64,000 nt of DNA from Dipteronia dyeriana (GCA_032871835.1 CM065298.1:13459096-13523095); one strand, 5' to 3'; positions 36,018 to 47,583 are shown, numbered from the stretch's first letter. Made by a program: numbers and translations. The notes: a model not told the origin generated them from the letters alone.

Positions 36018-37722
36018 ATGAGAAAGAACACAGCCGAGTGCCACCAATCACACACCAATGAAAGCCATACCTCCTCAGCTACCGTGCCTTCCTCCTCCTC
36101 AGCCGCAAAACTTCCGCTGCCTCCCACCGTGCATTTGCCGGATGCCGTGGACGACAAAAAACCACCTAATTTTTCATTGGATTCTTTTGTTGACAAATTA
36201 GTTTCATTAATGGACAATGACCAAAGCTCTACTAGTGATCATGATAGTTTATTATACACCATAACTCCACCATATACTGAATCTTATCTGCTCCCTTTAC
36301 CATATCCAGCGAACAACATCGGCCACTGCCTTCCCTTAACAACTTCCCCTCCATTGCATGCTGATGAGCCTCCTTCGCTCCATGTAAATTATCCGACGAA
36401 CAATCTTGGCCAGTATCTTGAGTTCCCCACTGTGCCTCAGCCATATGCCGAGCCTCAATCGTTCAACAAACCTTCTACGGTGAACAGCAGGGATGATCAT
36501 GTGTTACAAGGGTCTTTATCAGTTCCTAATGGTTGGAAACTAGACAATAGAGTTGGAGACCTTTCTTGTATGCCTCCTGGGTACAAGTTTTGCCCTAATG
36601 ATGAAGAGCTGATTCTTTCATACTTGATGAAGAAGGTCTCCAACAGGTGCTTGCCTTGTAATGTCATCATCGATGTCGATCTTTACAAGTTTAATCCTTG
36701 GGATCTTGCAGGTATGTAATCTATGAGAAGAAAACCCTAGTCTTTTTTTTTGTTTTTGTTTCTTTTGTTTAATATATGTATAAGCGTCACTTTTTAATAT
36801 ACATGGTGAGTTTACACAGCAAGTTTAAGGTTATTTTTTCTTTGTTATTTTGTTTATATTTCTCATTTATTTAAGGGTTTGGTTAATTTAATTTTAACAG
36901 CAATGTTACTGAGTTAGTTATCAAAAGCAATGTCTAATACTAACCAAGTAACATTGTTGTTAATAGCAACTTATCTAAATCTTTAAAATACTTATAAAAA
37001 TTATCTTTTTTATTTACACTCTGAGTTTACACTTTACACTATTAATCTATGACTTGTTTACGTTCTTTAGAATTCTAAATTTATTTTTTATGTTTTAATC
37101 CACTAATAAACGATTTCTTAATTTTTTTTGTTATTGTGTTAAAAAGAGAAATTCAATCAAATTAGGGGAGAAAAGAAATGGTACTTCACTCCAATAAAAC
37201 GGAAATATCCTAATGGCGAACGGCCAAGTCGAGCAGCCGGAGATGGATATTGGAAAGCTACGGGAGCTGACCAGAAAATCATATTCAAACATCGTAAACC
37301 TTATAATGACGAAGTTTATGGTCACATAGCTTATGGTGATATAATTGGGACCAAAAAAGCATTGGTGTTCTACGTAGGATTACCTCCTGGTGACAAAACT
37401 CATTGGATTATGCATGAATATAACCTTTTTAATAAATTTCATCGTCCAAACAAAAAGGACAGTGTCCAGGATATGCAGGTATGTAAATCTTTGTCCTATT
37501 TGATATTGTTGATTTTTTTTTATTGATTATATATTAAAAGTTATTTTGTTTTTAATTTTCCTTTTGCAGTTGGATCCTTGGGTTTTATGTAGCATTTACC
37601 ACAAAGGATGTGGTAAGTCCCTTCAAAGATCATCTCAGAGTGACGATGAAAATGAGCTGATCATGAACAATGAGTCTACATCTATTGAGTACATGCAAGA
37701 TCATCAGCTTCCTAATCACTAA
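36018..37722 (+). CDS. NAC-domain transcription factor with long N-terminal extension (3 exons)
   Basis: NAC proteins are plant-specific nuclear transcription factors that bind DNA as dimers. Exons are 36018-36711, 37147-37478 and 37570-37722, with GT-AG introns and matching phases, giving about 392 residues. Residues 1 to about 185 are low-complexity, rich in Pro, Ser and His. The NAC domain follows: subdomain A ([19 protein letters not shown]), B ([16 protein letters not shown]), C ([20 protein letters not shown] then [16 protein letters not shown]) and D ([20 protein letters not shown] then EYNLF). Subdomain E is short ([13 protein letters not shown]). Exon 3 ends at TAA 37720-37722, but the +1 frame stays open to TAG 37847 and reads like protein, so the tail may be frameshifted. 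An upstream ATG is not needed. NAC domains usually sit at the N-terminus, so the order is unusual. Expression is unknown. Confidence 0.88.
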
Positions 37723-38145
37723 GTTTGATCGAGAATTCGCTACAATTAATGGTGGCTACGGAATTGCCGGAGTTCCTCAATTCACCACTCATGTCCCTCT
37801 AGATAACTGCTCTTCTACCCATAATCAAATTCAGATACATTATATGTAGATGATCAGCATTTTTTTATATAATTTTTTTTTGTTTTTTATTTTTTATTTT
37901 TTAATCATTTTAAATTTTGTTAACTATTATAATATTTCAGAATTGATGGATGAACATGACCGAACCCACAACCTCTTAGATGTAGGTGTGAGGGCTTACA
38001 ATTGAATCAATTGAATCCTCTTTTTGTTTTAATGATATTCCAATTCCTTTGAAAAAAAAACATTTGACAATAATTGATTTCTGATTTTACAATTGTTGTA
38101 TTCAAGTTGATTATTTTATATATATATCCTCGTAAATAAAAAATG
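37723..38145 (+). other. NAC gene 3' region
   Basis: The first 127 bases stay open in the +1 frame relative to exon 3 (see the finding). After that the DNA is AT-rich with T-runs. No other gene is seen. Confidence 0.5.
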
Positions 38146-38360
38146 AGTAATGTTACCCATCTCATCTACAATCTCATCTTTTTCATCCCATCACATGTGA
38201 CAGGTCAATTGATGAGTAAATACACATTAATTATTGAGTGGATGCATGGGTAAATGAGATAAATTACAATTAATATTTATCCACTCATCAAATGACACAT
38301 CAGATGTCACATGTGTTGGGATGGGAAATGTAGGATTGTAGATGAGATGTTTAGCAATAA
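38146..38360. mobile_element. Foldback MITE
   Basis: The two halves are inverted repeats for nearly 100 bp: CATCTCATCTACAATCTCAT at the left and its near complement ATTGTAGATGAGATG at the right, with CACATGTGAC and GTCACATGTG in between. The centre lies near 38250. About 215 bp in all and non-coding. The flanking duplication is too AT-rich to call. Confidence 0.75.
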
Positions 38361-38559
38361 TTTTTTTAAAAAATAATGTACATCTAATTTTCCCTATTCA
38401 TTTCACAAATTGGTAAAGAACAAGCAGATGTATTAATAATTGGGCTCGATAAATAAATGGCACTATTTGAGAAGGGTGCTGTGCAAATGTCACCAGTTTA
38501 GTAATGTAAGTTTAAAAGGCACAATTTAAACTAAACAAACGAGAATACCCCCACAAAAT

Positions 38560-41500
38560 TGAAAAAGAGAGAAAAGTTATCGTTTTGTGAGTCTAAGAAA
38601 AGCAACAGTGAGAAAGAAACAGAGAAAGAAACCGACGACAACGAAATCGACAGCTTATTGACCGGAACGGGGATACAGTACATTTCGCAGCGACTGACAA
38701 AGGTAAGTTGAGTTTGTTTTATTTATCGATTTGTTGTTCATAACTTATAATTGCATTTCAGACTTGTTCTTTTGAAAGAAATTGTAGATTAGGGTTCACA
38801 GTGGTTGTGGTTTTGGTTTGAGTTTGAAATGAGGTTCAATATTCTGGTATCGAGCAATTTTTTTTTTAAAAAAATAATAAATCGAGAATATTTCAAGCGA
38901 GATCGAGGTAATTTTTTAGAAAGATTCGAGAGGTTTTTGAAAGTGATCAAGAATGTTTTTCAAAGTGATTGAGCTTTTGTTAAATTATCGAGAAATTTTT
39001 TTAAAGAATCGAGAGGTTTTTCAAAGGATCCAGACTATTTTGAAAGGATCGAGATTTTTTGAAAATGATCGAGAAAATTTTGATAACGATCGAGAATGTT
39101 TTTCAAAGGATCGAGATTTTTTAAAATGATCGAATCGATAAGATTTGTCATTAATCGATAAGATTTGTCATCGAATCGAGAAGATTTTTCAAAGAATCGA
39201 GATGTTTGTCAAAGTATCGAGGCTATTTTCAAAGGATCGAGAATGTTTTCAAACGGTCGAGAATGTTTTTCAAAGGGTCCAGATTTTATAAAATGATCAA
39301 GAAGATTTTTCAAAGGATCGAGAGGTTTTTCAAAGGATCGAGAGGTTTTTCAAAGGATCGAGACTATTTTCAAAGGTTCGAGAATATTTTCAAAGGGTCG
39401 AGATTTTTTAAATTTTTCGAGAACATTTTCAAATAATCGAGAGGTTTTTCAAAGGATCGAGAGTATTTTCAAAGATCGAGAATATTTTCATAACGATCGA
39501 GAATGTTTTTCAAAGGGTGGAGAACTTTTTCAAATGATCGAGAAGATTTTTCAATGAATCGAGAGGTTTTATAAAGGATCGAGACTAATTTCAAAGGATC
39601 AAGCCTATTTGCAAAGGATCGAGAACTTTTTATACAAATCGAGAACTTTTTCAAAGGATCGAGAATATTTTAAAAGTATCGAGAATTTGTTTCAAACGAT
39701 CGAGAATATTTTCTATTTTTTATGCAGTTTACTGATGTACTGTGTCTGTGACATTGCAGATGACGAGCAGTATGAAGGAATTGCTTAAAACTGCAGAGGG
39801 AGATTGGTTCAAGGGAAAATTGACCCGACACGACCATTTTGAAGCCCTCGACCGTATAGAAGATGCACTTAATCAGGTCACTGAAGAGTTTGCTGTTGAG
39901 GATCGGCGTCGGTTCATGGCCTCTAGTTTCGGGCATTTCATGTCGATGCAACGGGAGATGAAGTTTTCAGGTGGTGTTATTCATCAGCTGTTGTTGCGGG
40001 AGTTGGACCATGACTGGCCGACAGATGAGATGCGGTTCTTGTTAGGGAACCATGTGGTGCGGTTTTCAAAGGTGGAATTTAGCCTCATCACCGGATTACG
40101 TTTTGGAGTCATACCGGACACGAGTATGTATGTTGCAGTTGAGAATGGCATACATCAATGGTACTTTCCTAGACATGATAAGGTATCGTTGGATGACTTG
40201 AGGGTTGTTCTTACCTAGGGAGAGTTTCAACAGGCGTATGATGCTGTGAAGTTGTGCCTCATTTGCATGTTGAACTGGATACTGATGGGGGTGGACGAGA
40301 GATTGAAGATTCCAGTTTGGCAGTTTAGGTTGGTAGAGGACCTCAATGCCTTCGATGCGTTCCCGTGGGGTGCCCACGTCTATAGGCATTCTATATTTTC
40401 ATTCAAGCATGCCTTACCGCGACGTCGTGAGGAGAGACGGCAACAGTCACAGGGCGATGTTGGACATTCCGTGGAGGGGTACAACATCTACGGTCTATCA
40501 CACGCCCTTTTGGTAAGAAATTTGATTTCCAACATGTACATTTAATTTTGACTCAAAATTTGTTTTGGATTATAACTGTACGTATTTTTGATGCAGATAT
40601 TTGCTTTTGAGGTGTTCCCCCAACTAGGCGTCGTTTTTGGGACTCGAAGGGTTACAGACCTTTCTCCTCGATTGTTGAAATGAGAGTTGACCAAACAACC
40701 TAGAGGGAAGAAGCTGGAGAAGATTTTTAGTGCTAGGGTAATTTATTTTTTTGTTAAGTAATTTTTTTTACTTACGATAAGTAACAATGACATTCATTTA
40801 AATACGCTTTCAGATGTCGGCGATGACGAAAATCGTGCCCACATCAGCTGAGGCGGTGGCCCCGTACTTTGCAGGCCTAAGTGAGGGGGGGAACCCGTAT
40901 GTGCAGGATGACAGGGTTCATCTTCCTACTGCCCCTGAGCCGACTACAAGTGCAGTTCATCCCGATGAGGAGGGTGAGGGTGAGAGGTGTACTAAGACGG
41001 AGGCTTCAAACTCTATAGGTCCAGATTTCAGAGGCATGGACACTGGCGAATCTGAGCCGTCTCACCGGCGAGTGAGGCAGGTTCAATTTACCACCCCAGA
41101 AATTGGTTCCGCTACAGGGGATTCTCGTGCAGGCGTTCGACTTGATAGGGAGGAAAGTGTAGATGGTAGTTTTCTTTTTAGTCAGATGGTTAACATATTG
41201 GACTCGCAATTTTTTGTAAGTACTGAAATTAATAATGATTATGCATTGTTTTATGTGTGTATGGAAAACAATTAAAATTTTGTGTTTTTGTTTCTGCAGT
41301 CCTTTCTAGAGCACCAGTACAGGAAAATGATGCCTTGCGATTCTCGCGGGCAGATCACCCCGAGCCGTTGGAGTGTTTTGAGGTCTTGGTGGAAGGATGA
41401 CGACCTCACAACGGTCCTTGGGGTGCCCCAATTGGATGTCGTCCGTTGCACGAGGTTGACATGGTAAGTGTTACTTCACATGGTTTGCAATTGTATATAT

Positions 41501-42047
41501 AAATGGCTTTGTACATCCTAACACCTGTTGTTGACGTTTCCAGGTCCTGATACAGTGCAACATTGGGCGCCAACATTGGTTGCTGGTAACTGTGGACCTC
41601 ATATGCGGGAAGATGTTCATAGTCGACCCATGGAGACAGGAGGTCCAAGCTCATATCCGAAAGCAGCAGGTAGCCCCGTTGCGCTACTTTGTGCCCTTGA
41701 TGTTGCATCAGGCCGGGTTTCATCTAAACGAGCGGCAGACTGTTGAAATTTGAGAAGACAAGTAAGCCATTTGATGTCAGCGTCGTATCGGGAAAACATG
41801 TCCCCCAACAGAAGCAATCGTAAGACATTACGTAATAGTCACTTTAAGATTGTATTAGTATAAACCTTATGTTTTATTAACGCTTGTTAATGTGTCCAAC
41901 TACAGGGGTAACTATGGTCCCCACACGTTGAGATTGATTGAGTACATACTGGCGAACAAAAGCGATTTCGATTGGTCTGACGATGATATGGGGATCATTC
42001 GGGAGAAGATGACGGTTGAAATATTTGCAAACTCCATGCCCGTATAG
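38560..42047 (+). pseudogene. DUF1985 / Ulp1-like cysteine protease gene carried by the MULE
   Basis: Ulp1 proteases cleave SUMO from proteins; those carried by MULEs have no proven role. A leader exon (38560-38702) ends at GTAAGTTG, and a large first intron holds the 20-bp array. Coding resumes at ATG 39760 (MTSSMKELLKTAEGDWFKG). DUF1985 covers 39900-40510 (FGHFMSMQREMKFSGG..., RFSKVEFSLITGLRFG), with a TAG at 40216. The next exon (about 40597-40735, FAFEVFPQLGVVFGTRRVTD then LSPRLLK) carries a Trp-to-stop change (TGA). Further exons are 40814-41215 (acidic linker), 41300-41462, 41544 onward and 41907-42047. The protease part keeps the catalytic His (QHWLLVTVDL) and Asp (FIVDPWRQE). Where the family has DCGVF, this copy reads NYGPH, so the catalytic Cys is missing. 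Extra stops lie at about 41745-41775. It ends IREKMTVEIFANSMPV and TAG 42045-42047. Confidence 0.8.
38860..39715 (+). repeat. 20-bp minisatellite, left arm of the MULE (intron of the Ulp1-like gene)
   Basis: More than 35 units of the type TCGAGAGGTTTTTCAAAGGA are present. Between about 39301 and 39420 the period is exactly 20 bp; elsewhere it drifts from 19 to 24. ATCGAG is the most constant word. The array fills most of the intron between the leader exon and the first coding exon. Short open frames on both strands here (such as 39206-39436) are by-products of the repeat. Confidence 0.92.
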
Positions 42048-42060
42048 ATTTCTGCAGTAA

Positions 42061-42220
42061 TTCTTGTGTATACGTACCAATTCTTTTGTATATGTTCCAA
42101 TTACTTTGTATATTTACAAATTCTTTTGTATACGTACCAACAGTTTTGTATATTTACCAATTCTTTTGTATATTTACAAATTGTTTTGTATAAAAAAAAT
42201 TTACATTTGTATATATACAA
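42061..42220 (+). repeat. 20-bp tandem repeat between the convergent MULE genes
   Basis: Eight units of exactly 20 bp (TTCTTTTGTATATTTACAAA type) run from 42061. They occupy most of the 260 bp between the Ulp1-like stop (42045-42047) and the transposase stop (42308-42310). The unit sequence differs from the arm arrays, although the period is the same. Confidence 0.92.
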
Positions 42221-42307
42221 ATCATATTTAAATACAATTGCATTTCAGTTACTTAACAAGTCATACGAGTTCAAATTATAACAATGTCATCATGATAACG
42301 CCTCAAT

Positions 42308-44941
42308 TCATTCCACGGTCCCACCGTCTCTAGTAGGGCACGTCATACTGTTGTGACCAACAGTATGACAGATACTACACTTGCGTCTGTATTCCTCAGG
42401 AATGACTCTACTAGGATCTTCATCAGTAAAAGCTGGGTTAGAACATCTCCTCGAATTATGCCCTGATTGTTGACATCGTCTACAGTTCTATGTGGATGTT
42501 CTCTCCGAAGACAAGATACGGCATGACGCCCTCGGGCGGCCTGCTTGTCTTCTGGAGCTTGGATTCAGAACGACTCTCTCAGCGATGTCAGATGGCACAA
42601 TCCAAGTGGAAGGATGTCCAACCGGTATAATAGGAACCGAGTACGCATCAATAAGTGTTTGTCGCTTGTAGTAGCCCGCACAAAGGGATGTGAAATCCAT
42701 GTTCCGGTCCCTGTAAAAACATTGAAAACGATGATAAAATTGTATGATGTTTAAGTAATATTAACCGTACACAAAATTGTATGATGTACCTTGCGGCAGC
42801 GAGAGCGTGAGAACATGGAAGAAGGTCCATTTGGAATTTGTTACATGTGCATGTCTTCCTGGCTAAGTCTACGGTCCACTGTTTTCCAGCCCGTTTCACA
42901 GAAAATATGTTCCAGTCTACTGGATTAACGGTCAAAAAATTGTACTTTTCAACACGTTTCAGGATCAGAAGACGTGTTGTGTCGGTCAACTGATGACGCA
43001 TGGATTGTGCAGCCCTATGACGATCGTGAAACCAACGTTGTAGCATATTCCTAATAAACTCTGCCAAAGTCAACATAGGCAGTTGTCGTGCAAATTTAAG
43101 GCATGAGTTTATGCATTCTGCAGCATTTGTTGTCATGACCCTATACCTTCTGTCGGGGCAGTGAACACCGGACCACTTCTGTGGACCGGCATAAATTACA
43201 TATTCATATGCATTCGGGTGCAAGTTGCATAACTCTTCCATGTGCCGGTTATATTGCAACTCGGTGTACGCTCGGGCTGCTTTATCCATTATTACGGCCA
43301 CTTCCATGATAGGTTGTTTTTCGAGTCACCGTACCCAAAAGCAATTGGATAAACCTGATCATTCTCATCTTGTGCAGCTGTAACAAACATTGTGCCTCCG
43401 AATCTACCCTTTAAATGGGTACCATCAACGGCAATAACTGGACGCATAAACCTCTGGAATCCTCTGAGTGAGGCACCCAACGATATGAAAAAGTATAGGA
43501 ATTTACCATTTTCATCTCACTGTAAGTCAGTAATCATTCCGGGATTTGGTTGTTCCAACACGTAACCGAATGATGGCAGCAGTTGGAAGCTTTCCTCATG
43601 CGTTCCATAGGTAAGTGACAATGCATAATCAAGGGCTGGATGTGCCTTACTGTACATTATTTGGATGACATACATTGTTTTCATGTCGGCGATTATGTCC
43701 TTCGGACGCATTAGTCAACCATCTTATTGCTGCAATCTAGGTGCAACCACTTCTCCAATTATGACTGCACTAGCTTGTGGATGGCGACGGTGAATCTCCT
43801 CCAACGGACAAGTGTGTTCGTTGATAAAACTTCGTACTTGAAAGTATGTTGCTTCATCTCTCCTAACCGCTCTTAACTTCCATGTACAGTTGTCCATCAA
43901 ACAAACCAGATGTAATGTTGTCTTATTCGACCTTTTCACCTTCCACTCAAAGTTGTGCCGCATTACAAAATTGCCAGCCAATCTCTTCAAATCCTTTTTA
44001 GTAGGAAAAAATTGACATTTATATATCATGCTGGTAGGTTCATCTTCTACCAAGTTTCTGCTTCCACCCATACCAAACGAGTATGATTCTGCTCCTGAAA
44101 TAATCCACGTTCTGGCATTCTCAGACTCAGCTGGAGTTACATCAGTCTGGACCTCAGATGTCCCAGCTATATCTACTGCAGTGGAACTACATCTGTGGAC
44201 ACGTCTTGCACTTCTTCCCATTTCGAACGGTTCTTCATCTTCCTCATTGTTCGGTACATTATGTACCAGATGCAAATTTGCCTCATTAGCCACCTCATGG
44301 ATTGGTAGGTTATAAGGTTCATTGTTCCGCTCATTGTTCATGTCATTAAACATCTCATTGTATTAGTGGTTGTACTGCCCAACGTTTATTTCAATTTGAT
44401 AGCCGAAATCATCGTCCAGTTGAGCTCCAACTATATCACCATGGTCGGCTACTTTCGGTGGGACACCACATAGGTTTTCCCTACCGTCAATCCCACTTCT
44501 TTCTGTCAACAACTGGTTACTTCCGCCTGAAGATCGAAATTGTTGGGTGTTATCATGACGAGGGATTTCTTCACCGATGATACCTCATGCAGCCCTCTCA
44601 ATTAAACCGATATATACTTGAAGGATTACCCTATCTTTCCCTAGCATAAACAAAACATCGTCGTCATTTCTTATAAATGTGCGACATGTTGTCCAGGGAA
44701 CGATTGATATTGATTGTAGATCAACAATGTATTTGTTCACATCGTACTTCACAACGATTTGTACAATCGACACCAGCTCTTCGTAAGTCATATTTCTGGA
44801 CATATACATTCCTTGGTTATCGGAACCAAGAAACCTCTGACTTCCATCAGGTAATTGCTCACATCGACCGTTGTAAGATATTACTAATCTAACCCGATCC
44901 ATTATCTTGTGAAAATCATCATCACTATCAATTATTAACAA
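42308..44941 (-). pseudogene. MuDR-type Mutator transposase, internally deleted
   Basis: The transposase would bind the TIRs and move the element. On the minus strand, ATG at 44939-44941 opens an N-terminal PB1-like/DUF part (ISYNGRCEQLPDGSQRFLGS). The MuDR DNA-binding domain lies near 44060-43730 (KDLKRLAGNFVMRHNFEWKV; CPLEEIHRRHPQA). The catalytic region has VIAVDGTHLKGRFGGTMFVT with the first Asp at about 43425. A deletion junction near 43300 joins NNLSWKW to IMDKAARAYTE, removing about 70 residues with the second Asp and the conserved CWH motif. The region AAECINSCLKFA with a Glu survives. A SWIM zinc finger (CTCNKFQMDLLPCSH) is followed by an intron of about 85 bp. Two CCHC knuckles (CRRCQQSGHNSRRC and CSICHTVGHNSMTC) then precede the stop at 42308-42310. 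In-frame stops occur near 44580, 44355, 43720, 43513 and 42486. Confidence 0.88.
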
Positions 44942-44989
44942 ATAAAAAAAAAATTACAATTACTAACAATTACAAAAATTTCAAATGGA

Positions 44990-45830
44990 TCAAGAACTTT
45001 TTCAAGGGTGGGTTCGAGAATAATTTACAAAGGATCGAGAACATTAAAGAAGGTTCAATTCAAGAACTTTTATCGAGAATATTTGTCAAATTATCGAGAA
45101 CTTTTTATAACGGTTCGAGAACTTTTAACAAGGGAATGAGAACTTTTTCTAAGGGATCGAGAACATTTCTAACGGTTCGACTACTTTTTAAAGGGATCGA
45201 TAATATTTATCCAATTATCGAGAACTTTTATTAAGGAATCGAGAACTTTTAAAAGGGAACGACAACTTTTTCTAAAGGATCGAGAACTTTTAACAACGGA
45301 ACGAGAAGTTTTTCTAACGGATCGAGAATTGTTAACAACGGAATGAGAACTTTTTTAACGGTTCGAGAACTTTTTTAAGGGATCGAGAATATTTTTCAAA
45401 TTATCGAGAACTTTTATCAAGGGATCAAGAACTTTTAACAAGGGAACGAGATGTTTTTCTAACGGATCGATAACTTTTAACAACGGAACGATAACTTTTC
45501 AAAGAGATCAAGAACATTTCTAACGGTTCGACATCTTTTTAAAGGGATCGCGAAAATTTTCAAATTATCGAGAACTTTTCTCAATGGACCGAGAACATTT
45601 TCGAATGGACCGAGAACTTTTTCTAAGGAACCGAGAGCTTTTCCTAACGGATAGAGAAAGTTTTTAAGGGATCGAGAACTTTTTTAAGGGATCGAGATTA
45701 TTTGTCAAATTATCGAAAACTTTTATAACGGTTCGAGAACCTTTGTCCAGGGATCGAGAACTTTTCCTAAGGGATCGATCATTTTTTGTCGAGCATTTTT
45801 TTCAAATAATCGAGCTTTTTTCAAACTAAA
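44990..45830 (+). repeat. About 20-bp minisatellite, right arm of the MULE
   Basis: Around 40 degenerate units of TCGAGAACTTTTTCAAGGGA type lie upstream of the transposase start. The units read in the same direction on the + strand as those in the left arm, although the element ends are inverted. Period is 18 to 22 bp. AT/GA-rich, no coding potential. Confidence 0.9.
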
Positions 45831-46447
45831 CAACAGCTCGATCCAATATAAAATAAGCTCGATTCATCTTTAAATATTCTCGGTCACACAAGAAAAAAGC
45901 ATTCTACTGCAGAATCTGAAATGGATACATTGATATCGAGGAATGGATACATTGTTAACTCACACAGAATTGAATACAAAATATCTGAAATGCATAAAAG
46001 AAATTTATGTGAAGATCATAAATATTTGTTACCTTCTACTGCAGAATCTGGAGAGAGAGTCAAGTTTTTCAGATAACTTTTTTGGGGAGATACCAACGAG
46101 GTCAGAAAGGGCCTTTAAAAAAATTAAAGTTTAGGGGTAATTTGGGCAGTTCACCATAATAGGTGTCTTTTAAACTTAAGTTATTAAAAGGGTGACATCA
46201 TCATAACAGACCTTAAAAAAATGATATGTTTCACCATTTCCTTTAATAATTTAAGATGGTATATAAAGATATTCACTTCAATAAGGGTATATATTATTGG
46301 TATTAGGATGTATGTTTATATTAATTGTTTAATTTTAAATTTTAGACATTGATGTACTTATAAAATGAATGTATAAATCATAATTACGAATGGCAGATTT
46401 TGACATAAAATGTTTGAACTATATATGCTAATGTGTACCCCTAATGA

Positions 46448-47295
46448 CGGAGTCAGAGATTTTGTTCAATGGAGGCTTTAAAATACAGAGTAATAACATA
46501 TGTAAAAAAACAACAATTATAATAGTAAAAATAATTTTATTGTTTGGGAATTTTATCACCTAAAGAAGTTTGTGTACAACAAAAACAATTGCTCCTAATT
46601 GAAAATGTTCTATTTTTAAAACCTTTCATAATAGCTTCTATTAATTTTATCGAAGATAATTTTCTCTACATATGGAAATCGGAAATCATTCATTTATTCA
46701 CTTTCTATTTGATAATGTAGTCAATACTTTTTTCTATAGTTATATTACAGAAAAATGATTTTTAAATTAAAATATACTATACAATTTTTTTTTAAAAAAA
46801 AATTAATATTATTTATCTAAATTTGGTGTCTAAATCTGGTACCAAAATGATGCGGCAACAATTCAGACCATACATTTAAATTGGATTAGATTTATATGAA
46901 TTAAATACATTGACTAGATTGTTCTCATATCATTTGGATATCAGATTTGAACAATAGATCATTATTCAACAAAAAAAAATACAATATATTTCTTTAGAAA
47001 ATAGTGGTTGTTGTAAATGTTACATTGTATTAATAGCAATAAAATAATTCAATATGATAACAATGATTAAAACTGATTGATAAACTTGTCATTAAATATT
47101 ACGGACTTTAGGCTTCAGTTGTAATTAATTTTTAGATAGATTTATATCCAATTAATGGCCACGATAATTATTTAAATAGACTTAAATTAAAGTTATAAAC
47201 CAATTAAAAAGAATTAAACTTAAAAAGAATTAAAAATTCATTTTGGCCCAGTGGGGGGCATCAATTGCCTCCACCCCCTGGGACTTCCCCATATT
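46448..47295. mobile_element. Possible degenerate DNA transposon remnant
   Basis: The left side reads TAATGACGGAGTCAGAGATT, then CAATGGAGGC. The right side reads GGCCCAGTGGGGGGCATC and CTCCACCCCCTGGGACTTCC. This wording is familiar from plant elements whose ends read 'GACGGAGCCAG...GGGGC', but I cannot define the ends or a target duplication. Confidence 0.3.
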
Positions 47296-47485
47296 TTAAT
47301 GTGTAAATAGAAATTTAATATTCTGAATTTAATGTAACAGTTAATTTTTTTTAATTATCTATTTAAAGATAATATAAGTATTTAGATTATATTTTTTGAA
47401 ATTGAAGAGTGGATTTTGGACCCCAAACCTCAACACAGGTTGAGTGGTGTTTAGATTCTTGCTCAGCTTATATATATATTTGGTT

Positions 47486-47583
47486 ATATTTTTATCTTAT
47501 TTTTCTGACAAACGACACAGTTTTAACTTTTAAGATATTTTTATCTTATTTTTCTGACAAACGACACAGTTTTAACTTTTAAG
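47486..47583 (+). repeat. 49-bp tandem duplication
   Basis: Two identical 49-bp units start at 47486 and 47535 (ATATTTTTATCTTATTTTTC, then CAAACGACACAG). The identity suggests a recent slippage or repair event. Confidence 0.95.

Larger units (their letters stand above)
38455..46240. mobile_element. Mutator-like element carrying a Ulp1-like gene (KI-MULE/CUMULE type), whole
   Basis: The outer ends are inverted and diverged. On the left, 38456 reads AATGGCACTATTTG..., then ATGTCACC, then AAGTTTAAAAGGCAC at about 38510. From the right (46240 leftwards) the same order appears: AAATGGTGAAAC..., then ATGTCACCC, then AAGTTTAAAAGACAC. The TIR is at least 100 bp. Inside are a + strand DUF1985/Ulp1-like gene and a - strand MuDR transposase, converging with 260 bp between their stop codons, plus three minisatellite arrays of about 20-bp period. 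Plant MULEs that carry Ulp1-like protease genes are known. I could not identify the 9-bp target duplication with confidence. Confidence 0.82.

Noticed and set aside
39206..39654. Open frames on both strands with repeated Phe/Lys/Ser words, looking like a repeat protein
   Set aside because: They come from the 20-bp minisatellite read in a frame without stops. The phase changes with each irregular unit and no start context is present.
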